DNA of 64,000 nt from Isoetes taiwanensis (Eukaryota; Streptophyta; Lycopodiopsida; Isoetales; Isoetaceae): NCBI GenBank assembly GCA_021234155.1, contig JAJEKV010000061.1:8809262-8873261 (forward strand), in the 5' to 3' direction. A model generated the notes under the pieces. That model was given only the letters and a program-made list of their open reading frames with translations. It searched no databases and was not told the origin of the DNA. Both the position numbers and the translations under genes were made by a program. Position 1 is the first letter of the stretch. Every line of letters begins with the position of its first letter. Below are positions 34,032-44,709 of the stretch, piece after piece.

Positions 34032-34439
34032 TAAGTACCATTATTTAAGACTGTTTGATTAATGACAAATCACCTCTTGAATGGATTACATTTATGACTG
34101 TAAGCAAAAATAATCAACTGTTTATGAAGCAACCATTGAAGGGCCTGGAGTTCTGCTTTCCTTATTGCCCACAGACAGTGCAAACATATGGTCACTGTTA
34201 AGCCCGACCCATGACTAACCCATATACATCAACCTACTAGTTACTATTGTCGAGGTCAAGGAACATGCGATGTTCCCTTGTTTGCTAGTCGCAGATGGGT
34301 GCGACGAAAAGGATGTTGCAGAATTGAAGTTCTGGCCAGAACATGCACATGTGTTTGACAAGCTAAAATGCTTGTTTCTTTTAGGGCGTAAACCCATTGT
34401 CTTATTCAAGATCCTGAAGGCCAGTACGTTCCGTGGCCA

Positions 34440-34610
34440 AACTAATTTAAGATCTGTGGAGGCTACAATGGCATTCAAGATTGTAGAGGACGCAGTGTCA
34501 AGCTGGTTTCCGAATGAATTATGGTTCCCATACTACAAAAAAGTCTTTGCAGGACATGTTCTAGTACCAAGGTTCTTTGCAGCACATGTTCTAGTACCAT
34601 GTTCTAGTAC
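34440..34610 (+). pseudogene. Inverted partial copy of the OB-fold gene region
   Basis: The words ggcattcaagattgt, gtgtcaagctggtttccg and gaattat match the reverse complement of 36,770-36,870. Part of a 150-codon frame (34,270-34,722) reads AFKIVEDAVSSWFPNELWF. A direct duplication of catgttctagtacca follows at 34,554-34,610. Confidence 0.5.
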
Positions 34611-34929
34611 AACATGCTCACTATGCCATATACACCATTCTATGATATACTTACAAATAGTAGATGTTCTTAACCTCACATCTAGACTCCATCATGTGTA
34701 CACTACACGTGAGTTCAACTAACAATGCACATATCTTGCTTTGTACACATTTAGAGGAATGCATGCAAGATTTTCATTTAATTCTTTGATCCTAGGATTG
34801 TCGGAACAACATGCAACATTTTCATATAATTCTTTGATGCTAGAATTGTTACAAGAGTATGAGTTTCTGTACGTAGTAGGCCATTTGGCTGGCAGGCCAT
34901 TTCACTGCTTGACAGAAGCACATAAACCA

Positions 34930-35061
34930 TTCTAGAGCCAAGGAATATGCACATGCACTGAAAACACTAACATATGTGAATTCGTTTGATTTCAACCCAT
35001 GATGCTTTGTCTGCCCATGGCAACTATAATCCTGGACCCGATGTTCAGGGTTTGTTTGCAC
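34930..35061 (-). pseudogene. PPR-type fragment, very short
   Basis: Minus-strand reading GLKSNEFTYVSVFSACAYS matches the GxxPNEFTFVSVLSACSHS consensus of plant PLS-class PPR proteins. Only about one repeat is visible, and the continuation toward lower coordinates is unrelated. Confidence 0.4.
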
Positions 35062-35375
35062 ATGACGTTAACTTAATAAAAATTAACTATTTGGGGTACA
35101 TTTGTACCCCTGATATCCATCTTTAAGCCAGAAACCACAATAATCATGAATTGTCTAAAACAAATTGGAAACGATAATACTCATAAGCGCCAGTAGCAAT
35201 CTGTCTCGTGATCTGCAAAGCATGTGAAAGAGGTGTGATCCCACTGTAGCCAACTATCACCGCTCGGACGCCATCTTGCTTGTTGCGCTAGCCAAGAGAA
35301 TATTCCTCAAGGAATTTCTAAGTCGAGTTTGCTAGAAAAAGTTTCTAGTTACGTGAGGAGGCAGCATGACCAATG

Positions 35376-35588
35376 GATGAAAAGAGAAAAGAGAAAAGAG
35401 AAAAGAAAAAAGAAAAAAGAAAAAAGAAAAAAGAAAAAAGAAAAAAGAAAAAAGAAAAAAAAAAAGAAAAAAAGAAAAAAGAAAAAAGAAAAAAGAAAAA
35501 AGAAAAAAGAAAAAAGAAAAAAGAAAAAAGAAAAAAGAAAAAAGAAAAAAGAAAAAAGAAAAAAGAAAAAAAGAAAAAAGAAAAAAGG
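35376..35588. repeat. Simple repeat, (GAAAAAA)n
   Basis: About 210 bp of a 7-bp gaaaaaa unit with a few gaaaa and longer A interruptions. The Lys/Glu-rich and Phe/Leu-rich open frames across it are artefacts of the repeat. Confidence 0.95.
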
Positions 35589-35628
35589 TGCTGCGCATGG
35601 AGGGTCGCCCTCCGTGACCGGAGGTTGA

Positions 35629-35965
35629 GGTGGCTTAAATCATACTTGAAAGTTATGTTTTTATAATCAATCAAAATTGCTATTTTAGAACATTATCATT
35701 TTGTGAAGATGATGGTACCCATTTGCATCACTAACTCCTCCTTAGATGTTGAGCTCCTCTTGGACTAGGATCCAACTGGACACATGGACATTGGGGTTTG
35801 AGTGTAACGTATTGGTATGTGGTGCTCGGTATGGAACAAGGATGGCAGAAGCATAAGGAGAAGTCTAATAGAGGAGAGAATGGAAATACATGTTTTGTGA
35901 AGTGACTTAAATCATAGTTCAAAGTCATGTTTTGACAATTGATTCAAGTTGCTACTTAGACAATA
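35629..35965. repeat. Local direct duplication
   Basis: The stretch with taaatcatacttgaaagtta and tgttttta (35,635-35,700) recurs with changes at 35,907-35,965. The 200 bp between hold no gene that I recognise. Confidence 0.6.
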
Positions 35966-36249
35966 GAGTACTTGATACCATGAGTTTATTAATAGCATGG
36001 AGTATTTGATACTTGATAACATACGAAGCAATGTATGAAGAATTCAAATAGAGAAGTAAGAGGAGGAGTGGGGTGCAAAAGAACTTAGGAACTGTGAATT
36101 GTTTTGTATATCAATTTTGTTGAGGGTACGAAGGAAGAACTCGATATTTTAAAATGAAGAAGGTTGCTAAGAATTTAATAGCATGAAATACATGGAAGTT
36201 GCAAGCCAAGGAAAGCTGCTTAGAAATGCGAAGGCATGTCTTTTGTTGC

Positions 36250-36789
36250 TCAATAGTTATGGGTCGTGTTGTGAGTTTGGGTCCTGACGAATGCAATGAT
36301 TTGGAGTCCGTGATTGAGCTCGAACATGCATTTACCCCGACTCTTCAGTACGCTTTGGCGCAATGATTGAGGATCTATCTTCATTGTAGCTAATGCGCCT
36401 CCTAATGGATAACCGAGAAATTTGTCAAGCAATGCTCCTACCACTGTGACATGTAGCGTCTTGGATGCAGTGTCGATATCGCCGAACATTGTTAACTCAT
36501 CTATCATGTCGTCGTTCCTGCACGTGTCGCAGAGACTGTCCGACACTGCCTTATTGCAAGCATTGCACGTCTTGACGACCTTGTTGTCACCAGTTATATT
36601 CAATCTCAATATGCCTAAGACCCGTACATCCAAGAATGTTTGATTAGTGGAAAGTTATATGAAATAAGGTGAGAAGCAAGGACAATTTTGGCTTAATTTT
36701 AGTGGCAGAAGATATACCTTGGTATTTTCTAGAACGTGTGCTGCGAAGTCTTTGTTTGTGAGTGTCGCCACTACATCATTGTCTAGGAA
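36250..36789 (-). CDS. Zinc-ribbon/OB-fold protein, RPA1 C-terminus-like, partial
   Basis: Two minus-strand exons are likely. The upstream one (36,718-36,789) runs from a tatag acceptor to an AAG|GTATAT donor. It reads FLDNDVVATLTNKDFAAHVL then ENTK, exactly 24 codons. The next (about 36,250-36,635) reads LGILRLNITG, TCNACNKAVSDSLCDTC, then MIDELTMFGDIDTASKTLHV and VTVVGALLDKFLGYP. The C-x2-C ... C-x2-C ribbon followed by a beta-strand-rich stretch ending in GALLDKFLG resembles the zinc-ribbon-in-OB-fold of RPA1 DBD-C and related single-strand DNA-binding proteins. The acceptor of the second exon is unclear and both ends of the gene are missing. The family assignment is inference from pattern. 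Confidence 0.4.
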
Positions 36790-36899
36790 CTATAATTCAT
36801 CCGGAAACCAGCTTGACACTGCATCACAATCTTGAATGCCATTGAAGCAAACTAATAAACTACCTCAGCGCCAAACAAACCGAGTATCTGCCATATCCA

Positions 36900-37560
36900 A
36901 ATCAAATAATTAATAACCAAAAAAATAATAATCAAGAACTGAAATGCCGGCCAGCTAATGCAGAAATTAATCACCTAGCATATCGTGCCAGTAATTGGCT
37001 CAGCCTTATAGCTCGCCACATATTTAAAAGAGGCAGAAAAAAATGCAGACGCAAGCAAATAGAAAGGGTACAGTGGTAAGTTTGACTTTTCAAAAACCAT
37101 TTCATTTCATGTCATCTTATGTGGCGATTCTACTATCTAGGATTATAAATCTCTTTTAACAACTGTCCTGCCTTTCAAACTTTTGATATAGGCACTGGCC
37201 AGATTTTGTATAATGTGGTATAACGAAATGTCATTGAAGAATATGTATTTCAAGCAGCAAAGATATACATACATTCAAGTAAGGACTATCTTTTCTTGTA
37301 GTTTGGAACTTATCTAGCCTATTTGCACGTCTTTGGTTTGATATGAGGAATGTTCTTGTTTCAATCTTCTATCTGATGTATAACTTTTATTTTTGGTTGT
37401 CTAGGTTTTATTCTGATTGTTGCCATGCGCCACTACCAACGTTTTGAGTTTGACGAAGGGCGCTAGCTTGCTAGGTTCTTGCATAGGTGAAGTCTAGAAC
37501 TTATGAATGTTTGCTAAGATACAACAGCAATGTTTGGTTCGCATGAAGTCTGAAATCTAA
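36900..37560. other. No gene recognised
   Basis: AT-rich DNA upstream of the GC-rich LINE. No coding or repeat signal that I can support. Confidence 0.5.
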
Positions 37561-37857
37561 CTCAGTGTTTTGAAGTTGAGCCAAAAACCCTCAAACCCCC
37601 AAAAGGTGCTCTGACCGCGATTTTGCGTCCCCAAATTGGATTCTAAGCACACTTTTCGCAGCCAGAGACCCTTCAAACTTTGGAAGTCAGCGCACACAAT
37701 AATTTGCGTGCTCCAACATTCGCCTGCCATCGCCATAGCCCAACCAACTGCCTCTTGGCCTTGCCTAGCTCGCACACCCCCGCCATAGCCTCGCCATAGC
37801 TCGCTTAGCCCTCGCCGGACTGACACGCCCAGCCATAGCCTAAACCTTGCTTGACGC

Positions 37858-39425
37858 ATGCCGCACTTCCCTAGTCATGGCCACGTAAGATGGGCCACCT
37901 CGAAAAACCAAGGCGAGGGGTCGCCACGCAAACGGTCCCGGACAGCCATCATGGACAGGGGAGAGTCATCCTCCATGAAGAAGGAGGCTCTGCTAAGGCT
38001 AAGGCCCTCAGGCCAAAACGCCCCGTACGGAAGGGGATTGATTGCTCGCACCACACAGAACTCCTGCCTCGGCAGAGAATTGGAGCCACGCCAAAGCGAA
38101 GCATGGAGGCTAACAATGCCCGCATTGAGGCTAACAAAGGTTCACCGGCCGGGCATGGCAAGTGGAGATAGAGTCCCCGCACCCCATGTGCTCGAAGGCA
38201 ACCGGGGTCGAAGAACCGCATCACGACCTGGAGACCCGCGACACAAAGACGAAGATGGCCTTGGCCCGCACACTTCAACAACATTTAATAGGCCAAGCAG
38301 AGCTCGCTGACATGCGGGCCGGCCAGACTCGTGGTTCATCACCGACACCATGAACGAGAGGGAGCGTGCAATGCACGGTGACGATGGTCACCGTGGTTCT
38401 GCCTTCAGTCGAGGTTGAGGAAGCCACCACCATGGCACGGGAGCGCAGTCGCTTTTGCAGCATGCCTGCATAGCTTCGGTTCTTCGTAGTACGACGGAAA
38501 GCAAAGAAGCCCGCCTCGACGCCGGTGAGCCGGGGCTCGAGCACGCCTCGCTACCGTGAGCCCGAGCTCCGTGGGTTGCGGGCAACCATCCATAGACAAA
38601 AGCCAAAGTGGCCCCTACCGAGGTTCATAGTCACCGCAGCAGCGCGCATGTGAGATGGCCGCTGCCAAGAAGCCCCTCGCAAGAGCTGTGCTCCCCGATT
38701 TCACAGGCCGGTGGACGCCGGCCCAGACCGCTACCCCGCGAAACCCCCAAAGATGCACATCCCGCGACGCCGCAGCCGTGACCACGACCGCCGCTCGCAT
38801 TCAAGCCACACCCCACGCCATCCCAGCCCACCACCACCACCCCAAAGATGCCCTCGCCTCGCCTTCACCTTTGATCCGCATGCCGCAGAACTCCAAGAAC
38901 GCAGACGGAGAGGCCACAATCTGGTAGTCCGCGGCATGCCAGAAGAGGAGGGGGAGAGTCTCGCCCACAACATCCGAACACACATTCTTGATCGGATGAC
39001 ATTCCCTGGGCCAGTTCACATTTCCCGAAAGCAGCCCGACCATGGGGCTTAGCGCCCGTCAGTAACCGCATTGTCATATTAGGGTTGCGGATGCGCAGTC
39101 GTGATGCCATATTGCGCCCGGGGCAAGATGTTTGAAGGGGACGCCCTCAGACGTGGACCGGGACCTCACACCCGCACAACTGGAGGCACGCAGACAGGAG
39201 CTTGTCAGGGTCAGAGGCATCCGCCACCAAGGGGGTGCTGCAGGATTGGTTCGGTTTCTCCTACCACAGCCCCCCCTTCTCCTGCTCCTACTCCTGCTCC
39301 CTCACGACCCACGCCCTCTCAGCCACATCGCCTTGCCTCCGCCCATCTACTTCTCACTCATCCTCGGCTTCCCGCCCTTCCCTCAAGGACTCAGTCTGCA
39401 AGATACCATTGCTGTTGACAAATAG
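37858..39425 (+). pseudogene. LINE ORF1 (RNA-binding/chaperone protein), frameshifted
   Basis: Basic and Pro-rich frames lead to RRRGHNLVVRGMPEEEGES then LAHNIRTHIL (about 38,900-38,990). This matches the R-x-N-L-V-V-x-G-M/L-P-E-x-E block at the start of the L1 ORF1 RRM-like domain. Further on, in another frame, TPSDVDRDLTPAQLEARRQE then LVRVRGIRHQG (about 39,140-39,230) matches the (F)LDEDLTPAQQ...R.EL segment near the end of plant and algal L1 ORF1 proteins. At least two frame changes separate these blocks. Confidence 0.65.
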
Positions 39426-39428
39426 GAA

Positions 39429-40300
39429 TTGTGCCTCCGGGTGGTCTCATGGAATTGTCGAGGCTTCCTTTGGCAGAAGGGAGACAGTCTCAACTCCGTG
39501 GCAGCCGATATGGATCTCATCTTTCTCATGGAGACATGGGAGCATGCTGGGCACATGCTACTTGATCTGCCGGGTTACCAACATTTCTCGGTCTTCAATA
39601 CCTGTACAGGACAGAGGGGTCATGATGGGGTTGCTTGCTACTACTGGACAGCCTTGGCACATTCGGTTACCCTCTAGAAGACAGACAGACACAACCGGTA
39701 CTTGTGGGTTCGTGTGCATAATACCAGTGGCAACCCTCTTTTTCGTCACTTTGTTATTTCCCACGCAGACAAAGACCTTCTATCCCAGCCAATCCGATGC
39801 GGATAGGATGGACCCTTATGTCGATCTATATGATGACATACAGCAGCACAAGCAGTTGGGTAGGGTCGTCCTTCTTGGGGATTTCAATGCACGGACAGGA
39901 GTAGAGCAGCCCATGAGACTTGATCCCTCGGACGACGATGTCCCCGCAGCCACGCCCCGCAAAGGCAACCCGCCCACGAGGATCGATGACGCCTGTGTCA
40001 CTCGCTTTGGCGCAGCCATTTGTTCTGCTATGTGGTATTTTTGACTTGATAATTTGCAATGGCCTGTCACAGTGGCCCGCTTCTCGCAAGTGCACCTGCA
40101 GACATGACAATCAGGGGGGAGGGTCTAGTGTGGTGGACTATGTGCTCGTAGTTGCGCAAGATATGCATCTCATCGGGCCAAGTTTCGGTGGGCACCGACA
40201 ATGGAATGAGGAGGTCGACTCGAATCACCTCCCACTTTATTTGGACATTTTTTGGCAAGCCACCAAAACCCCCACTATGCCAGCCCCTCGCCATCCTCGG
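39429..40300 (+). pseudogene. LINE AP-endonuclease domain, in three frames
   Basis: The N-terminal strand reads VVSWNCRGF, then IFLMETWE, which carries the catalytic Glu. A different frame gives GRVVLLGDFNARTG (39,870-39,903, Asp/Asn of the active site) and RKGNPPTRIDD. A third frame gives FDLIICNGL, then GGGSSVVDYVLV and DSNHLPL near 40,217-40,237, the place of the SDHLPL catalytic motif, with Asn for Asp. The domain nicks target DNA to prime reverse transcription. The frame changes and the substituted Asp make it inactive. Confidence 0.8.
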
Positions 40301-40623
40301 GCATGACCGGATTATGAGCAAGCAGAGGACTACGCCGAGATGCTCATGGACGCCTCGCCCGAAATTCGCGGACCCCACACTAGAGCAAAGCAGATGTACC
40401 GGGGCTTGGACGAAAGCTATTGGGGATGCGTGGACAGTGCTTTGGGGACCCCCCCTCACGCCGCCGCCGGGGATTCGGCAACATTTCCGCGTAGAACGTG
40501 GTTTGATGCGAGTGTAAAGAACGCAAGTGCCCGCCCGGCCACATTCTAGATCCGTGTACCCGCTTTGCAGAGGCCACCACGCATCCGCCCCATCCGAAGG
40601 ACACAAAGGCGCGGTACCTTGCC

Positions 40624-42480
40624 GTGCATCGTGGGGAGATGTTCGGCCTGCCGGACACTCATCCCTCGAACCTTTTGGCGCAGAGTGCCGAAGGCCAGCC
40701 CGACCCCTGCTGGGGACATCACACCGGGCAAGGGGAACAAGATTTGCAAAGCAGCTCTATGACCCACCCGTGGACGCCAGACGCCCATACCCCCACGATG
40801 GCCCCCATTGGTTCTCGCGAGGAGGATGTTGTGGAGGGCCTGCAAAGGCTGCTGGCTAATGGGAAGGCATCTGACCTCGATGGTATGCAGGCCGAGTTAC
40901 TCAAATGGGCAGGGCAGCCGCTGGTGCCGATCCTCACTACCCTGTTCAACAGAGCATTGCAGGAAGGTTTTCCCCGACAATGGACCACAAGCAGGATTGT
41001 CCCCATTCACAAGGCGGGCGACCCACACTGTCCGGCCAATTACCGGACGATCATGGTCAGTTCAGTATTTTGCCAAACCATATCGGCATCCTCGAGCAAA
41101 GCAGCTTGACCCGGGGCGAGGGCAGCGGATGTCGCGAGCCCTCACACAAGCAGGCTTTAGACCCCGCCATATCTTTACACTGCGGGCACTGATTGAAGAC
41201 AGCCGAAACCATCGGCAGGACTTGTATTGCTGCTTTGTGGACTTCGCGAAGGCTTTTGATACGGTCCCCGGGGAAAAGCTATGGGCTAGACTCACCTCAA
41301 GCCGTCAGCCGCTGCGTGCGTAATGCCATATACAGTCAGTATGAGAGTTGTTTTGGCGGGATGCGTACCGACGGCCAAGCATTCACCAAAGAGTATCGGG
41401 TCCCAGGGGCTGCCCCTCTCACCAACACTTTTGGCCTCTACATTGACCCGCTTAGAGCCCCGCTTCTCGAGCATGGGGATGGCATACAGACTTTTGCACC
41501 AGTGTCATCCGCCAGCTCATCTATGCAGACGATGTTGACCTTCCGCCCACACCCCAAAGCTATGCAGCCTCATCCGGATGCCCTAGACACATTCTGCCAG
41601 GCTACATTACATGCGCGTGAATACGCCAAGACCGTGGTGGTTCTCATATCCTCTTCACGCCACCCCACGCCTCGCGACTTCACATATCGGGACAGCCCGG
41701 AAGGTCACGCCCACCTACAAGTATCTAGGGGTGGAATTCCCCTCCTCGCTCTGTTGGGAGGCGCCCATCCGCTATGGGTGACAAAGCAAGCCGAAAGCGC
41801 TTTATGCCATGCGTAATAAATACCACCGGCGAGCTCTATGATTGGAGCCATCGGTCACATCCGCTTTGGCCGGTCGACCCGCCCTTCCAGACGGGTCGAG
41901 GTTTAGGGCCCTGGCCGCCCTTTGGCGACCTTTGAATGACTTGGAGCAAGGCATTTTGGCACAGCACTTGGGGTGAAACCTTCAGTCCCCCTATCGATTC
42001 TCGCTGCAGAAACCGATTCTTCCGCCCGGCAGCCCTTGATAGACACATCGCCTATTTTCGTAAAGTGGTTAATATGTGTGATGCTCGGCCCCGCACCGGG
42101 CTTACGGCCAGGCAATGGGCCCGCAGCCGCTCGTGGCCCTCGCTGAGGGGTAAGAGAGATCACTAGTTCGCCGTGATGGAACGCGGAGAGCACAGATGCG
42201 CAAAATGAACACGTGGGCCAATCAGACACCGCTGGAGTACCGGACGCTTTGCTTCCTTGGCAAGCTCGATCCCCCTTTAGAGCAGGTCAAGACGCCCATT
42301 ACAAGGAGCAGACAACCCGCAGATTGGTCTGGGGCCCGCAGCTCTCTGCCTCCCAAAAAGCCCGGTGCACTCATTGCCTCCATTCGCGACAGTGCCCACC
42401 ATCTTCGTGATCGAGACGCGGCAGGTGGATTGGGGAGCCCCGCCAGACAGGCTCGCTGGGCCGCCGACGGGTGCCATTGA
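40624..42480 (+). pseudogene. LINE reverse transcriptase, frameshifted, catalytic YADD visible
   Basis: Fingers: GKASDLDGMQAELLKWAG, then RIVPIHKAGDPHCPANYRTI (about 40,860-41,055). Palm motif A: CCFVDFAKAFDTVPGEKLW (about 41,229-41,283), with the catalytic Asp in FVDF. Motif B is split between frames (QGLPLSPTL and FGLYIDPL, about 41,407-41,455). Motif C: QLIYADDVDLP, with YADD at 41,522-41,533. The KYLGV motif is at 41,716-41,732. The C-terminal part to 42,480 is unrecognised and in changing frames. All catalytic residues are still encoded, but not in one frame. Confidence 0.85.
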
Positions 42481-42679
42481 GGATGAGTCTCACACTTTCC
42501 GTGAGTTGCCCAAAGATTCACCGATCCGCCAGATATCGCTCCCTTAGTACGGCCGGACTTGCCCTACATTTGCCGATGAACACCCCGGCCAAGATTGCCT
42601 TCGGGTCGCATATCCGTGAGGTACCGGATCTCGCGAGCCCACCTTTGCCCCCCTCACCGGTCGCCCGCCGATCGCACTA

Positions 42680-42905
42680 CGGGTACGGTACATGAGTGTA
42701 TATATTTGTGTGTTTTTACATTTCGTATATTGGAACAGTTTGTCAGCAGGCTGATTGCTACCACAATTTTTCCCTCGAAAACCCTTCGGGGCGGGGGTTT
42801 TTTAATCCGGGTAGTAATCTGCTTGCTGCGCTTTTGTATTGGGTCCCATAGACCGATTGGTCTCCGTGGACGATAAAAATAACTTCCTTCCTTCCTTCCT
42901 TTCTT
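42680..42905 (+). other. LINE 3' UTR with conserved hairpin and ttcc tail
   Basis: Contains ccctcgaaaacccttcgggg followed by cgggggttttttaa, which can pair as AAAACCC with GGGTTTT. The words gggtcccatagaccgattgg, ctccgtggacgataaaa and a ttcc repeat (about 42,884-42,905) follow. The same order appears at 14,480-14,690 and, inverted and partly, at 44,600-44,700. A conserved 3' hairpin plus simple tail is what a tail-specific reverse transcriptase would recognise (inference). Confidence 0.75.
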
Positions 42906-44595
42906 CCTATGTCGTTTCAAATGTTATAGCAGCAAACTGTGCAAATAGACCATCTTCTAGTCCTAATCATCCATTACCATTGCATTTTAAAATGCTATAC
43001 TCAAAGGTTGCAATACCTTTTTAGGCCTGCCAAACGAGACATCTGTACTTTATTTTTTATTTTCTTTTATTCTCGTGTTTTACTAAAGTAGTAACTTGGA
43101 TATGAGGTGTATGCTGGCATCAAAAGCTGGACCCAAGGAATTGACAGTAGGATTTTAGCGGCATTGAAAGCATGTTATACGATGCTTAATCAAGGCAGGC
43201 AAGCAAATGTGCAGTCTTGGCGAATATGGAAATGATTTTTTGACACATTAGTAATGCCTGTTGGTTTGTATGCCTGTTGGTTTGTAAACTGCAAGGCAGC
43301 ATCGTAACTATGTTGATAAGCAATAAGGAAGATTTCATTTGTTAATCCACCGACCGCTTACTCTCCTCTACCATTTGCAACACATCATCTAGCATAGCAA
43401 CACCCAAGCCATGAATCCAGTGAAATTGAGTGTCCATAGCGGAAACAAACTCATAATAATGATGGTAGGCTCCCGTTCAAAAGTAGGGGTAGGTGGAGTT
43501 GCACCTTCCTGGATAATTGTTGCATCATGGATGCCTAGAGCTCCTGAAGAGTTTCCCATTGCTGCTGAAGTTTGTTGCATTTGTCAGAGTCAAGGAAATA
43601 GGTATTTGAAAATATAGAAGAAGCATTTGGCATGGAAGAAAAAAGCAGAACTAAGGGGAATGAAAAGAATGGGAGGCAAAACTTACAACTGGAGATGCTA
43701 ACGAAGTAGAAAAAGAAAGAGAAAATCAAAAGGAAAAAGCAGTGAAGGCAGAAGAAGGGGATGACATAGAAAAAAGGAACCCTGCTCACTGGAGTCCAAA
43801 TCAGGCGATAAGGAACCTTTTCTTTGACGATGGGTGTCAGCTAAACGAGTAAATACTGAGGGAAAATGGGACGAGGATTAGTGGCACTAGAGGTTCTCAA
43901 GGATGTGGGTATAAGTTCAATGACCCGAGAGAGAGAAAAAAAAAACTTAATAAGCAAAAAAAAAAAAGAACTAAATTACCAAATGGAGAATACCACCTCA
44001 ATGAGAATTTTTAAAATGAGCGAAAAGTCAATAAGGAATATGAAGCTTTTAGAAAGGAAGATGGAGTAGCGTACGAAGAATATGAGAGTATGACAACTAA
44101 CAAACTAAGAGATGGGAATAGGACAACTAAGGATCGCTAGAACCAATAAAACACCCAACCATAGGATATACAAATTCCTTCATAATAACATACGGTGCAT
44201 GTAATACCCATAGCAATGCAAGTAAATCCCCAATGAATGCACAAAAAAATTAAAAAGCATAGAGCAATGAGAAGACAAATGACCCTGAAGGCAATATAAT
44301 TTTATATATTGTAAAAAATGTGCTAAAGCCAGTACTATATAACAAAAATAATGTGCTTCCATCCTTCCATGAAGAAGGCATGGAAGAAATAGAAAATGAT
44401 CTGTCGATGCCCCTGCAGTGTCTAGATATTTCTTAGTAGCTCTTCTCACAATTTCACAAATGTCTAGCTTAATGCACAAAACAATAACTCCTTACTAGTA
44501 ATGGTGCCCAGCGTTGCTGGGCATAAGTTCGGAACATGTGTGGAGGAAAACGTATTCAGCTCAGACTCATTTTTATAAACCTAATATAATTAGGC
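42906..44595. other. No gene recognised
   Basis: AT-rich DNA with a short tandem duplication (atgcctgttggtttgt twice at 43,256-43,288) and A-rich low-complexity stretches at 43,930-43,975. Open frames here look like chance. Confidence 0.5.
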
Positions 44596-44599
44596 AAAT

Positions 44600-44700
44600 C
44601 CATAGAATAGAATATGATTTTATCGTCCACGGAGACCAACTGGCCTATGGGACCCAAGTACAAAGAGAGAGCAGCAGGCGTATTACTACCAGGATAGAGA
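44600..44700 (-). mobile_element. LINE 3' tail fragment, inverted
   Basis: The minus strand carries gggtcccataggccagttgg, then ctccgtggacgataaaatca and a tattc-type simple tail. This is the same tail as the LINE at 42.8 kb, but the hairpin region is truncated or diverged (aataattt instead). Confidence 0.7.
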
Positions 44701-44709
44701 AATTATTAT

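Larger units (their letters stand above)
37560..42905 (+). mobile_element. LINE (non-LTR retrotransposon), nearly full length, frameshifted
   Basis: A GC-rich island in AT-rich DNA contains, in order, a 5' region with ccatagcc words (37,560-37,860), an ORF1, an AP-endonuclease, a reverse transcriptase, a C-terminal region and a 3' UTR ending in ttcc repeats. This is the L1/RTE-like two-ORF layout. The reading frame shifts at least six times, so it is inactive. The GC contrast with its surroundings is strong. The exact 5' end and the target duplication were not found. Confidence 0.85.

Noticed and set aside
35329-35674. Lys/Glu-rich and Phe/Leu-rich proteins of about 100 residues
   Set aside because: They are translations of the (GAAAAAA)n simple repeat on the two strands.
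38275-42230. Minus-strand open frames opposite the LINE
   Set aside because: They are antisense shadows in GC-rich coding sequence; all recognisable motifs are on the plus strand.
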